From the NCBI GenBank assembly GCA_030710605.1, contig CP092875.1:68152754-68216753 (forward strand): DNA of 64,000 nucleotides, given 5' to 3'. Source of the DNA: Cordylochernes scorpioides. Taxonomy: Eukaryota > Arthropoda > Arachnida > Pseudoscorpiones > Chernetidae. Shown here piece after piece: positions 21,446 to 32,449 of this stretch; position 1 is the stretch's first letter, and each line of letters opens with the position of its first letter. The notes beneath the pieces are model-generated. The model did not search any database and had not been told where the DNA came from. It saw only the letters and a program-made list of their open reading frames with translations. The position numbers were made by a program, and so were the translations under genes.

Positions 21446-22756
21446 ATGTAAAAAGATTGAAGATATTCATTTATGATTTTATTTATATGACTCAACTACA
21501 CAAATAGATTCTCCATAATATACATATTGGTGACACTTCCTTAACCTTTGTGTGCGTGAATCTTGTGACCCGTGTGATTCTGAAGTTACCTGTGCCAATT
21601 TCTATGTTACATTTTGGTGGTAGATGCTGGGTAGATAAGGGAAAACAGACTGAAGATCGCCGAGGAAACTTTGTGGCAATGGCTGCTATGATCGACATTT
21701 TCAGAAACCGACTCAAGGATATCATCGCCGTTTCAAAGCCAAGAGTTTCCTCCAAGATGACCATGTCCCTAAAGCCTTTCGTAGTTGTACAGCATCGTTG
21801 GTCTGAATAACCTGATTCTGCTCTTTGTTAGTTTTATTTCTACAAGTCTGCAAGATGACAAAACTCCCGTCCGGTCACCAGACCTACTGTCTTCCTTGCG
21901 CGGTCTCAAGTCTGAAGAGCCTTCCCATTAAATATTCGTATTTAAGGATGCTCAACGCGGGCTGCGCTCCTGGAGCCTCTACTAGCGTCTACTACAGGTC
22001 ATCAACTTCCTGGTGGTGCACGAAGTAAAAAAATGTCGTCCTGCGAATTTAACAATGACCCTCACACACATCCACAGCCTGTTCGCGGGAAGGAATCTGG
22101 AATTAGCTTCTCCTACAAATATATTCTTCAAAGCTGAGGGCGTGATTGGACATTCCCTTCATTTGTGCGGCCTCCGCTTAATCTCCTCAGCCGACCTACG
22201 CCTCAATAACCTTTCCGGACACTACATGCCACGACATCCTGAAAAATCTGCCTCGAGGTCTGCCAACTATGCGATAGATCGCTTATAAACAATATATGGA
22301 GTTGCCGCTACCTTCAACCATCCCAAGATGTTTGCTTCCCACAAAGTGTTTCTGGACGTCAACTGGTCTTTCTCATCGGTTTCGACTTCAAAAGAAGTTC
22401 AAATGATTCGCCTCTTGTAATGAAAAGATTTTAACCAATCTATCTCTCCCTGTATCTATATTATATATTATTTAACTTTTCTACCGAGGCTATTCTGTGA
22501 AATAAAATTATAATAAAACAATTAATTTTTTAAATTTTATTTTGGTAGCAACTTATTTTATATTAGTATCACACAAACAATTTATCATATTTAAAAACTA
22601 TTTCTTTAAAAATTCTTTTTCAATAAAATTGATAAATTTATTAATGTCTTCTTTGAATCCTTCTTAATATTAGTTTAACTATATAGAGATAGAATTAATT
22701 CAATAACACTTATTAAAATGTGAATTTATTATCATTATTATTTCAATTTCATTTGA

Positions 22757-24307
22757 CCCATAATACACTCTTGATATTGGGGTATGTTATTCCTTTTTGG
22801 TCTTGATCTCCAATTTAACCTTGATATTGGAGATTGTTATTCCTTTTTGCTCTAGATCCCCAATATACCCTTGATATTGGGGGTTGATATTCATTTTTGT
22901 TCTAGATTTTCAATATAATCTTGATATTGGAGTTCGTTACTCCTTTTTGGTCCAGATCTCCAATATAACCTTGACATTGGGGTTTGTTACTCCTTATTGT
23001 TCTAGATCTCCAATATAATCTTGATATAGGAGTTTATTATTTCTTTTTGTTCTAGATCCCCAATATACCCTTAATATTGGGGGTTGTTATTCCTTTTTGT
23101 TCTCTAGATCTCCAATATATTCTTGATATTGGGGGTTGTTATTCCTTTTTGTTCTAGATCTCCAATATACTCTTGACATTGGAGTTTGTTACTCCTTTTT
23201 GGTCTAGATATCCAATATACCCTTGATATTGGGGTTTGTTTTTCCTTATTGTTCTAGATCTCCAATATACACTTGATATTGGAGTTTGTTACTCCTTTTT
23301 GGTCTAGATCCCCAATATACCCTTGATATTGGGGGTTGTTATTCCTTTTTGTTCTAGATCTCTAATATAACCTTGATATTGGAGTCAGTTATTCCTTTTT
23401 GTTATAGATCTCCAATATACTCTTGATATTGGAGTTTGTTATTCATTTTTGTTCTAGATCTCCAATATTCTCTTGAAATTGGAGTTTCTTATTTCTTTTT
23501 GGGATCCATATCTCCAATATACTCTTAATATTGTGGTTTGTTATTCCTTTTTGGTCTAGATCCACAATATACCCTTGATATTGTTGTTTTTTTATTCCTT
23601 TTTGGACTAGATCCCCAATATACCCTTGATATTGCGGTTATTATTCCTTTTTGTTCTAGATCTCCAATATAACCTTGATATTGGAGTTTGTTATTCCTTT
23701 TTGTTATAAATCCACAATATACCCTTGATATTGTGGTTTGTTATTCCTTTTTAGACTAGATCTCCAATATACTCTTGATATTGGAGTTTGTTATTCCTTT
23801 TTTGTCCAGATCTCCAATATACTCTTGATATTGGGGTTTGTTATTTCTTTTTGGTCCACATTTCCAATATAATATTGATATTGGAGTTCGTTACTCCTTT
23901 TTGGAATAGATCTCCAATATACTCCTAATATTGTGGTTTGTTATTCTTTTTTTGGTCCAGATCTCCAATATACTCTTAATATTGTGGTTTGTTATTTCTT
24001 TTTGTTCTAGATCCCCAATATATCCTTGATATTGGGGTTTGTTATTCCTTTTTGTTCTAGATCTCCAATATATTCTTGATATTGGAGTTTCTTATTCCTT
24101 TTTGGTCCAGATCTCCAATATACTCTTGATATTGGAATATGTTATTCCGTTTTGTTCTCTATATCTCCAATATATTCTTGATATTGGATATTGTTATTCC
24201 TTTTTGTTCTAGATCTTCAATATACTCTTGATATTGGAGTTTGTTATTCCTTTTTGTTCTAGATCTCCAATATACTTCTGATATTGGAGTTTGTTATTCC
24301 TTTTTGA
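22757..24307. repeat. 50-bp hairpin satellite, A2 array
   Basis: About 31 units, the longest of the three arrays. Fully paired units of all three arm types are present, for example CCCC/GGGG near 22857-22881, CTCC/GGAG near 23400-23430 and CCAC/GTGG near 23710-23735. The array differs in unit number from A1 (about 24) and A3 (about 27), so units are gained and lost. Confidence 0.93.
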
Positions 24308-25199
24308 TAAGCTGAAATGCTTAATATTTCAGAAAATATTTCTGAATTTATTCTATTTCAAACTCCAAATATCTTTCCTCTACTCTCTCGGTTTCTTTTT
24401 TGCTCAGTCTTCTATCCATTTGTGTTTCTAGTAATGATGGTAAATTCACATTTTTATACACACAGGGAGTAATTTTAAATTTATTTTTTTTATAATTATA
24501 TTTGTTCAGTACTAAATCTCCTTTTAATGATTCAGAGTCTCAACAACCAATGTAGGGTATACCCTGAGATAAGGTAGAGCTGGCACTTTGCATGTTGTTG
24601 TTTCAATGGCTGGCTGAAGGGTTGGCTACTGACTAGGCTACTGGATCGCGGGGCTCGGGTTAGGTCATAGGCTAGGCAATTGGGTCTATTTGGTTCAGGG
24701 GATGGCCACAGACTGGTCCACTGGATGGGGCTATGGGGCTGACTTGGATTGATAATCCAATCCTTTATCATAAAGTACATTTCTGAAATCTACGAATATA
24801 ATTGAACCACTATTTGCTGACTACGCGCCTATACTAGATATATATTTCTTGTTTAAAACTTTGTAATCATTACATTGTTTCGCTAAAAGTATATTTATGT
24901 AGTTGCCAAAAACCTTCACTAACAAATTGAAAAATATGATTTCTCTTGATAATGAAGGTCAACGATGAAAAGAATAACCAACATATTAGCTCATTACTGT
25001 TAGAGAATATTTACGTAGTATTATATATCATTATTTTCACAGATATACAACTGTTATCCTGATAAAATGAGAGAAAATGGAAAAGATATTTTCATTTTAA
25101 AATCAAATCATCATTAATATCATCTACTAAGAGTATATTTATTCATGGTATTAATGTCAAAGTCATACCTTATATAAAATTTTAAAGTTGACGAATAAA

Positions 25200-25560
25200 T
25201 ATGTAAATTGAACAAATAACATCTGTAATGTGGTGGTTTCATTTGTTCTCTATAGTTGAACTATACCAAAATCATCTTCTATCAAAGTTGTTTGCCAAAA
25301 GTTGGAATTATAATTTCCATAATATCAAAATCATCTGCTTTGAGATGGTTGTCTAAAGTTAATTTAGAGTTGAATTATACCAAGATCATCTGATTTGAGG
25401 TGGTCGCCATGTTGAAATTTATATTTGAATTATATAAAAATCATCTGCTTTGAGATGGTGCTTAATGGTAATTTACAGTTGATTTATTCCAAGATCACCT
25501 GCTATGAGGTGGTCACCTTAGTCATATTTTATATTTGATTCACTCCAAGACCATCAGAAG
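25200..25560. repeat. ~55-bp hairpin satellite, A2 array
   Basis: Same family as 2981-3380, with ATCATCTG...GAGGTGGT and ATCATCTG...GAGATGGT units at 54-57 bp spacing. Near-identical to the A3 array, more diverged from A1. Confidence 0.82.
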
Positions 25561-26168
25561 AACTTTTCCTATGTTCAATTCAACATGTGATCCAAAATGA
25601 GGGATCTCTTCTCTAAAACTGCTTCATAGCATCAACAGATATGCTTATTATTAATCAACTTCTATAAATTAATGAAAATATCATATGTATTATCAAGAGA
25701 ATATAGTTGTATACCATATTGTTTTTATATTGTTAAATTACAAAAGATCTCAAAGTCTTGAAATATATTTTATTAACTTCCAAACTAATTAATTCATTCA
25801 AATTAATGAGTTTAAAGAATTTATGAATTTTGCCTATAGGATGCCTATTCACCACTGAAACGAGCTCATACTTTGAAATAATTAATTAACAATAATTCAA
25901 TTACATTTACTTCTAAATATGCTTATATAATTTTCTAATTTAGATTTCTTAAAGGCCTATCATTAATATTGTAAAAATTATTTGGTGGAATATTATTTCT
26001 TTCTGAATATCATATTGATGTCTTTTTAATTTCAAGAAATATTCATTAAAATATATCTACAAACATACCATGTTGATCTAATATTAATTTCTAATATATT
26101 TTTACCAATGTGCAACTCTAAACTTTCATATTTTATTTATTTATTATATATTATATATATATATTATT

Positions 26169-26260
26169 ATGAAAAAACAATAGAAAAAAATAAAAGATAA
26201 GTGGGTCAGGTGTTGATATTAAAAATAAATAAGGCATCTCCTGACCACGAGCACATGTTA
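26169..26260. repeat. Single 90-bp copy of the hammerhead-associated direct repeat
   Basis: Contains AAGATAAGTGGGTCAGGTG and CATCTCCTGACCACGAGCAC. Two copies of this sequence flank the 256-bp hammerhead segment in A3 (51233-51320, 51579-51670). A1 lacks it: the corresponding A1 sequence passes through near 3890-3930 without any match. It is either a remnant left after recombination between direct repeats or a truncated insertion. Confidence 0.75.
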
Positions 26261-27827
26261 TTATTATATATTATTATTATTCATATATTTCAACAACAGT
26301 TACTTCCTATCACCACTACTTTGAACTAATCTTTTTTTTTTTTTGTGTTTTATAGATGTTTTAACCAGTCTGCTCTAAATTATACATTTCCTCACTTCTA
26401 TCCTACAAAATAAAAATAAAAAACGGTTTTGCAATCAATAAATAATTTTCAAACTCACTCATGCTGTGTCACTGTTCATTATAATATTCATTCATCAGTT
26501 GGAGAAATAATAGAAAACATAGATGACACCCCATCTTACAATAATATTCACAATACCCTTTGTATATATTCGAACATTCTAAATATTTAATAACAGGAAA
26601 AGCAATATTTTACATTTCAGATCAATATATATATTTTTTTCAAATTGATTTTCAATTTTTCCATAGATTACCTTAAGAAACCTTTTACCAGATGACCGCA
26701 TTTTTGTTAAATTCTTATTATTTCATATTTGCCTTATGAATATTAAAAATTCTTAGTCCGCTCTGAACTGACGATGGCCTTAACATTAAACTATGGGCTC
26801 CAGATGAAGCGTTTTGAATTTGACAAAGCTGATGTGGTATCGGTTTGTCACGAGATAAATCTGCTAGTTTGAAGATACAGTCAATCGATTTTACACTTTT
26901 TGTATCAATATCAATAGGTGATATAGCTAATTCATTTTTATAAAATAATCCTCTCGACAAATACATTATCAATATTTGAAATTATTAATGTTTCCAAATT
27001 ATATTGAGGTGATATGTAAAATATGCTGAAGATAAAAAATGGCCAAGGTAATTATTTATCAAGGGATTTTAAGGACGGGAATGTTATTGCTATCTCTATT
27101 TTGGAATTAGGATCTTTTGTATTTGACCATGGACCAGCACCTTGACAGTAGATTTTCTTGACCATCAAATCACGTATTAAAATTGGAAGATGATTGTATA
27201 TTTAGGTAACCAAAGGGTGAAATCTCATTTTAAACAATGTATTTTACAAATAGACATTTCACATGGTATTCTTTCCTTAAAATTGGAACCATAAATTCAC
27301 ATTTTTCACTCTGCTTCAAACATTTTTGATAGATACAAACACTTGCTCTCTCCCTCTCATGACTCCTGTTTTCATCGTATGAAATAGAAACTTTGTACTA
27401 TACACTGTTTAAGGCCCTAGCTGAAGCCATGGTATAAAGGTTGGCATTTTGCTGAATTAACTAAATTGATGTTGTAGCTCATTATTTATCATCACCATTA
27501 TGTTTAATAGTAGGTGATAAACTAAATGCATTATTTTAATGATTATTTAAAGGGAGAGCCTTTTATTATGATAACATATTAATAATATAAAATACACATT
27601 CATAGACAAACTTAAAGGAAGTTGTACCTTTTAGCATGTATATCGGGTTTATGGCCTTAGCTATTAAAGATATTTGATACAGAGTGAATTTTATTAAATA
27701 CGCACGAAATAACCAAATGTGAACAATATTTCCTTTGGAGATGATCACCAACTTATCAGGGAACTGTTTGAGTCTAAAGCCTTCATTTAGAAGAACAAAG
27801 TTTCCCTCCTGCCAGTAATCCATGTCT

Positions 27828-28019
27828 TTACGTCGAAAGTCGCGACCTCATGTTTAAGAGAAACCTTCTTGCATTAGGGCGAAGTACCGCGACGAAGAAC
27901 TTATCACATATAGAAATCGGGAAATTCCAAATCGCTAACTTCTCCGCCCGTTTCCTATAAAGAAAGGTTTTCAGAAGAGTGGCCCCAATGGTGAGGCCCT
28001 CTTCAACTAGGCGCTCCAC
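27828..28019 (-). pseudogene. Decayed RRM-like gag fragment, A2 copy
   Basis: Reads MERLVEEGLTIGATLLKTFLYRKRAEKLAIWNFPISI on the minus strand, homologous to 5391-5699 and, more distantly, to the ORF1 at 28853-29146. Shorter than the A1 copy because the 3' part is out of frame. Confidence 0.55.
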
Positions 28020-28148
28020 CAGAATTAGCCGAATAGCCCAAACAAAGGCTGATCTGACATCTTCATTATTTGTAATACCGATGATTTTCCAAGCATTTCC
28101 CCCAGGGCCTTAATGTCGTCCACCGAGGATAGATATAGCCTCTACTCC

Positions 28149-28158
28149 ACAAAGCATA
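28149..28158. repeat. Left target-site duplication of the ORF1-only element
   Basis: ACAAAGCATA, repeated exactly at 30228-30237. In A1 the unoccupied site reads CCACAAAGCAGAACC near 5697-5711, so the flanks join in a copy without the insertion. Confidence 0.85.
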
Positions 28159-30227
28159 CGTGGTAGCCAGCGCGCGCGGCAGCACTTTGATCGCGCTCCT
28201 AGCTTTTGTTTTTCCTTTCCCTTTCAAATATTTTTCTGTTAAACCTAAATTACTGAATCAAATTTATTTATCATAATTCAAAAAGCTAGCTCCGCCGTTT
28301 TCGCATCTGGCGAGCGATGAAATGTCCATAGACATGGCGAATTCGGCATCGCCAAGGAGCACAGGATCTGCTGGACAAATGCCTGGAAGGCCCAGAATCC
28401 TATCTCAATCCGGTGAAAAGAATTCGCCTAAAAACGGAATTCATAGAGAAATCTCTAAAGAAAACTCAACAAATGAAGACTATGCAAATTCGCCGGCAGG
28501 CGTTAATAATGCAACATCCAATGACGCTGCCCAAGTCCTAAGAAACTGGGCAGATTGCGCTGAGGACTTGAACCCTGGAACGGACGACGTTTTTACCGTC
28601 GTCAAGGGCAGGAATAGGCGCCGCGAATCGGCGGATTTACCTGCATCGGCAGCGCGATCCAACGGCGCTGGAACATCTCGCCGACAGCGACCGTCGTCGC
28701 AATGGATGCCCCGGGTCCAAGAGATCACGTCCACGAGGGCACACGTCATGGAGGCCAGGGCTCGCCAGGCGTCCTGAAACGAGGAGCAGTGCGTCTACCT
28801 GGAGTACTGCCCGGACTACCAGTCATACCAATACCTGAAGGCTATAGAAAGAGTGATCGGAGGACCCAGGAATGTTGTCCAATTCTCCAAGGTAAATGGG
28901 CACTACCTGGTGGGACTCGACAACAAATCCCTGGCGGAACACCTGATCCGGGAGGGCCTCGAGATCGAAGGAACCCTCATCAGGACCTTCCCCTTCAGGA
29001 AGAGCTCGACGAGAATAACAGTCGGAAATCTGCCCTTCTTTGTGGGGGACGCCGCCATCGTTGATGCCCTCTCCCGCTATGGGCGCATAACCTCCATCAC
29101 CCCCAAGCTGCTGATGGCTGGAGAGTTCACATACACCGACGGCTGACGGGAGGCCTTCATCCTCCTCAATGACGGCATCACCATTGACAAACTGCCCACT
29201 CGCTTTGAGATCAGGGTCAAGGGTGAAGCCTGGCCAGCCTTCCTGTCTCATGGAATCAAATGCTCAAAGTGTCACGGCCAAGGGCACAGAAGAGCTAACT
29301 GCCCCCAACTCCATGGACACTTCACCACCTCCAGATGGGCCTCACCGCCCTCTACCACCAACCTCCTACCATCGACCGCGCCTGGGCTGTCTAGGCAGTC
29401 TTCAGCCGCGCCTCCTGCGCCGGCGGCTCCCAGTCCAGCTGTCGGGCTTTCCGGCGCTCCACCAGATGCCCGAGCTGCGTCCCTACCATCTACGGCGCCC
29501 CTGCCGTCTACACCAGCGCCTCCGGCCTCATCTGTGCAGGTGGCGGCTCCTGCTCCTCCACCAATGGCCCCTGCACCTGAGGATCCCGCGAGCCCTCGCT
29601 CGGCGGCGACTGAGCCGACGCCTCCCGCCCGGCCGGACTTCGTTGCCCCGTGTCCCTCTGCCTGCACAGGGGACCCTCGGGCCTGCAACCCACACACCGG
29701 ACGTCGACATGACCACCATTGAAGAGACCTCTGCATCCTCACCAGCCGCAGTGATTCCAACACCCCCACTGCCTGCACCTCAGCCTGCTGGGCCGACCCC
29801 ATCCGCTCCCCACGAGGAGGAGTCAACGCCGACCGTGAAGACTCCTTCGCCTCTACTACTCGAGCAAGAGGAAAATATGATTGTTGAAATATTCAGAAAA
29901 CTGAAGCACACAACCTGCCTAAAGCCCTTATATGTATCAGGGATCCATCCGAATGAACTCAAGAGTGCCATTCTATTCACTGATGACAGAGTGTCCCTCA
30001 TGGCGGAACTTTCACCTGCGTTGAAGGGGGTCCTCGCTGAGTTCCTCGGCGCGGCCATAGAACTGGCTCAGAACTACCATCCCATTTTTGGCCTCGATAT
30101 AGCTAAGCTTAGGAGGCAATGCCTTAATTCCTGACGATTGTTAATTGTAAATATTTTTTCACCCTCCTGGTTAAGTGTTAACATTGTCTAGAAGACAATA
30201 AATAATTTTTAATTGTCAAAAATTGTC
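28159..30227 (+). mobile_element. Non-LTR retrotransposon containing only the gag-like ORF1
   Basis: A 2069-bp insertion between exact 10-bp target duplications. It contains a 5' leader (28159-28321), the ORF1 region (28322-30134) and a short 3' tail ending in repeated AATTGTC units (TAATTGTCAAAAATTGTC). There is no reverse transcriptase or endonuclease ORF and no room for one. Because the target duplication encloses the element, it seems to have inserted in this short form. It must have used enzymes in trans, as do ORF1-only LINE derivatives such as mammalian HAL1. It is far richer in GC than the host DNA. Confidence 0.85.
28322..30134 (+). pseudogene. LINE-type ORF1 (gag-like, RRM domain and CCHC zinc knuckle), broken
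   Basis: The start at 28322 gives MSIDMANSASPRSTGSAG. The same frame continues through TGA at 28775-28777 (then NEEQCVYLEYCPDYQSYQYL) and TGA at 29144-29146 (then REAFILLNDGITIDKLPTRF). The RRM-like core lies at 28853-29143, with LIREGLEIEGTLIRTFPF and TRITVGNLPFFVGD. A CCHC knuckle CSKCHGQGHRRANC (CX2CX4HX4C) lies near 29260-29302, and a long Pro/Ala/Ser-rich linker follows. Near 29650-29720 the frame shifts to one that reads EIFRKLKHTTCLKPLYVSGIHPNEL and ends LRRQCLNS at 30134. So there are two stops and at least one frameshift. It would bind RNA in a retrotransposition particle. Confidence 0.85.
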
Positions 30228-31058
30228 ACAAAGCATAACTGGTCAATGGTGGATCAGCTGACCTGGAATTACTCAGGGCTTGCTACTGTTTGCTGTATTG
30301 CAGCTCTGTAACAGCATACCTCTTTGGTGGTTAAGATGGCTTGGCTGCCCTGTCTTGGGTGGTGTTGATTTGGTGAGATATGCCAGGCTGAGGCCTACGA
30401 GCCTGTTTAGACGAAGACGAGATATTCTTATTTTCCTTTTGCGTTTCATCTGATCATCTTATTCTGATTATTCTACTCCCATTATCTGAGCTCAATCCCG
30501 GTTTTTTTGGGTGATAATGCAGATTAACTTCTATCAATTAAGGCGAATCCTAATAATTTTCATTAATTCTTGGTTCAGCTTAATCCAAAAATCAAATATT
30601 TTCTGCTGATTTATAAGAAATACTATAGTATTCTGAACTGTTGATTACGCCATTATGTAAGGAATTTTTCCGGCTCTCTGCCGATACCTCAATGCATTGT
30701 AAATATTTATCTTGATCAGCTTTTTCATCCGATAATCGTGGAATTCACGCGCCTCGTGGCCGCACGGTTAAGAGAGAAAGAGAGACAATTAACATAAATT
30801 TATTTTTAAATAAAAAGGCATATATTGGATCAAAATATCATTTATTTTACCAATATTTCAGTTGGCTGAACGCCAACCTTTATCAAGGTGTTATAACATG
30901 TGTCAACAACAAACTCAGCGCCACATAACGTCAACAGCATTAAGTTTTTAAAATATTTTGTTATATTCAATTTATTTACTCTTTGCAAATACAGTCTGTA
31001 CTAAAAAGTAAATGAAAGCGAAAAATTTACAATGATGTGATGACAATTATATAGATAA

Positions 31059-31090
<32 letters not shown>

Positions 31091-31220
31091 ATGCACAGTG
31101 AAAATGTGCATGAGATCTCTGCCACTGTTTCAGAATCTGATGGAAAATCGCCAGAGTCTTAAACGACCCCAGGCATTCTTTGACACGAAGAAAGTGTAGA
31201 TCGCGTGCTTCGCTACTAAA
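30228..31220. other. End of block A2 and AT-rich interval with a single Penelope-like arm
   Basis: Homology to A1 runs to about 30303 (GACCTGGAATTACTCAGG, matching A1 at 5732). The rest contains a single arm of the GGCATATATTGG terminus (about 30808-30900, with TATTTCAGTTGGCTGAACGCC) and a TA dinucleotide run (about 31063-31091). Nothing else was recognised, and no open frame is credible. Confidence 0.5.
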
Positions 31221-31851
31221 ATGGTAATGGCGTAGTCCTCGAGGCCCATCGCGAAGATCCTGGGCTGCTAATTAACTTCGGCCACTCTACATTTTTATGC
31301 TTTTCAAGAAATATTCAACAAACATTAAACCTGAATGAATTCAATTTTTTTGTAAACATCCTTTTGAAATGTTATCGGTGCTACTTCTATACAACATTTT
31401 TGGCGAAAACATCGGTTATTGAGGACAAACCTTACTCTATTTTATACCTTGTGTTAAATTAATAATAATACTTTAGGATTAGGATGTCACAAAATCTTCT
31501 TATCATATAAATCCTGAAAATTAATCAGAAGAAAGATGGATATTTAGCCGATACTACTATTAAGATGGGAGCTGTCTTGGGGATTGGCGCCCTTTGCTCG
31601 CTACACCTTCTAAAGAGGAAGAAGTGTCCCATTCCGATGGGAATAGACACAGGACTGGGAATGGACATGTCCAACTGCTGGCATGAAATAGAGGCCTCAG
31701 CTTCCTACCCCAAGTGGTGGTATCCAGCAGTAACTGGCTGGAAGTTTCTATTAAATAGCTTTATTTAACTGCCTAGTTTTTATTATATTCCATTACACAA
31801 AATATTTTCTATACTTATTTGCAACAAGAAAGCCCCGTTTCTCAAATATAT
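31221..31851. repeat. Block D, copy 1 (duplicated segment carrying a Mic10-like fragment)
   Basis: Starts with ATGGTAATGGCG and the phrase GTCCTCGAGGCCCATCGCGAAG and ends at the gypsy LTR. A second copy occupies 52056-53061 and is longer because of a 44-bp local duplication and a SINE. D lies between A and C in both units. Confidence 0.85.
31511..31768 (+). pseudogene. Mic10-like (MICOS subunit) fragment, copy 1
   Basis: The frame opens after TAA at 31508-31510 and reads ILKINQKKDGYLADTTIKMGAVLGIGALCSLHLLKRKKCPIPMG and on to a stop at 31768. The features LADT-IK, a first glycine-rich membrane segment (GAVLGIGALCSLHLL), a basic loop KRKKCPI, a second glycine-rich segment (TGLGM) and SNCWHEIEA follow the order seen in Mic10/MINOS1, the small inner-membrane protein that shapes cristae junctions. 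The initiator exon is missing and the second glycine ladder is damaged. Compared with copy 2, all eight differences I read in 67 codons change the amino acid, which argues against purifying selection. An ATG at 31565 is internal to the homology. Confidence 0.65.
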
Positions 31852-32402
31852 TGTTACGTAGAAAGAAAGTCACATTCAAGAATGAAGGGAGAATGTTCTA
31901 GAACGTTTAAAAATCATGTAGAAAAAGCGGAAGACAACTGATTGGCCAATCTAAAGCTTGTGCGCAACGCTCGGTGCTGGCGGCTTTCTGATTGGCTGAC
32001 CAACCGTGACCGTTCTGGAAAGATCTACTCCGGGATACATAGGGATGAGAAACTCATGCCAGGGGGTAAGAAATAAAAGAAAGGGAGGTCGAAGAACGAA
32101 ACTACGTGGTGTACTCCAAGCAAGCTGCTGTCTCAAGAGGTCGGACTGCTGCTTACCGCCGACGCCGTGTACTTCCTGGAAGATTCTAGAAGGTTCTACG
32201 AACTTCTGTCTCCTGTTCTGCTCCTACTTTCCCTCACCGTGCTGCAGTTGGTGAGTTTGTAACTGCTGTGTTCTTTATTGTTGTTTTTTTTTTGCGCTCA
32301 TCTGTAATTATTTTATCGATTAGGCTTAAATAAATTCCTAAAGATTGTACCCATGTACCCTTTGTACACACGTAAGTTATTCTTTGTTAACCAACAACGC
32401 AT
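31852..32402 (+). repeat. 5' LTR of a gypsy element
   Basis: Starts TGTTACGTAGAAAG exactly where block D homology stops. The end is placed near 32402, just before TTCGGTGTCAGAAGTGAGAT (from about 32405), which resembles a primer binding site of the tRNA-Leu type (GGTGTCAGAAGTG). The exact 3' edge is uncertain by several bases. No second LTR was found downstream. Confidence 0.65.
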
Positions 32403-32449
32403 CAATTCGGTGTCAGAAGTGAGATCTTTAGGTGAAGCCTGAATAATTT

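Larger units (their letters stand above)
18945..21840. repeat. Array block B, copy 1
   Basis: Recognised by the shared stretch CAAATATTCACTCGGAGAG at its start and by a series of common landmarks: a GC-rich island (about 19965-20430), a mariner-type MITE (20547-20694), a 200-bp palindrome (20725-20924), a short palindrome (21180-21229), a hairpin (about 21290-21350) and a hammerhead-like motif (21410-21433). Copies are at 44195 and 61195. It runs straight into block A2. The interval 19100-19950 is AT-rich and carries no identified gene. Confidence 0.85.
21840..28158. repeat. Array block A, copy 2
   Basis: Full copy of block A with the same landmarks as A1, and closer to A3 than to A1. It contains the head region (to about 22520), the 50-bp satellite, the GC-rich island (24550-24750), the 55-bp satellite, a single 90-bp copy of the small repeat that flanks the hammerhead in A3 (26169-26260), and the old ORF1 fragment. 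The block is split at 28158 by the ORF1-only element and resumes at 30228. The long AT-rich interval 25570-27560 holds no gene I can support. Confidence 0.88.

Noticed and set aside
28480..29251. Minus-strand open frames over the ORF1 region
   Set aside because: Opposite strand of a well-supported RRM and zinc knuckle frame.
29272..29826. 184-codon minus-strand open frame, Gly/Ala-rich
   Set aside because: Shadow of the GC-rich Pro/Ala linker of ORF1 on the opposite strand.
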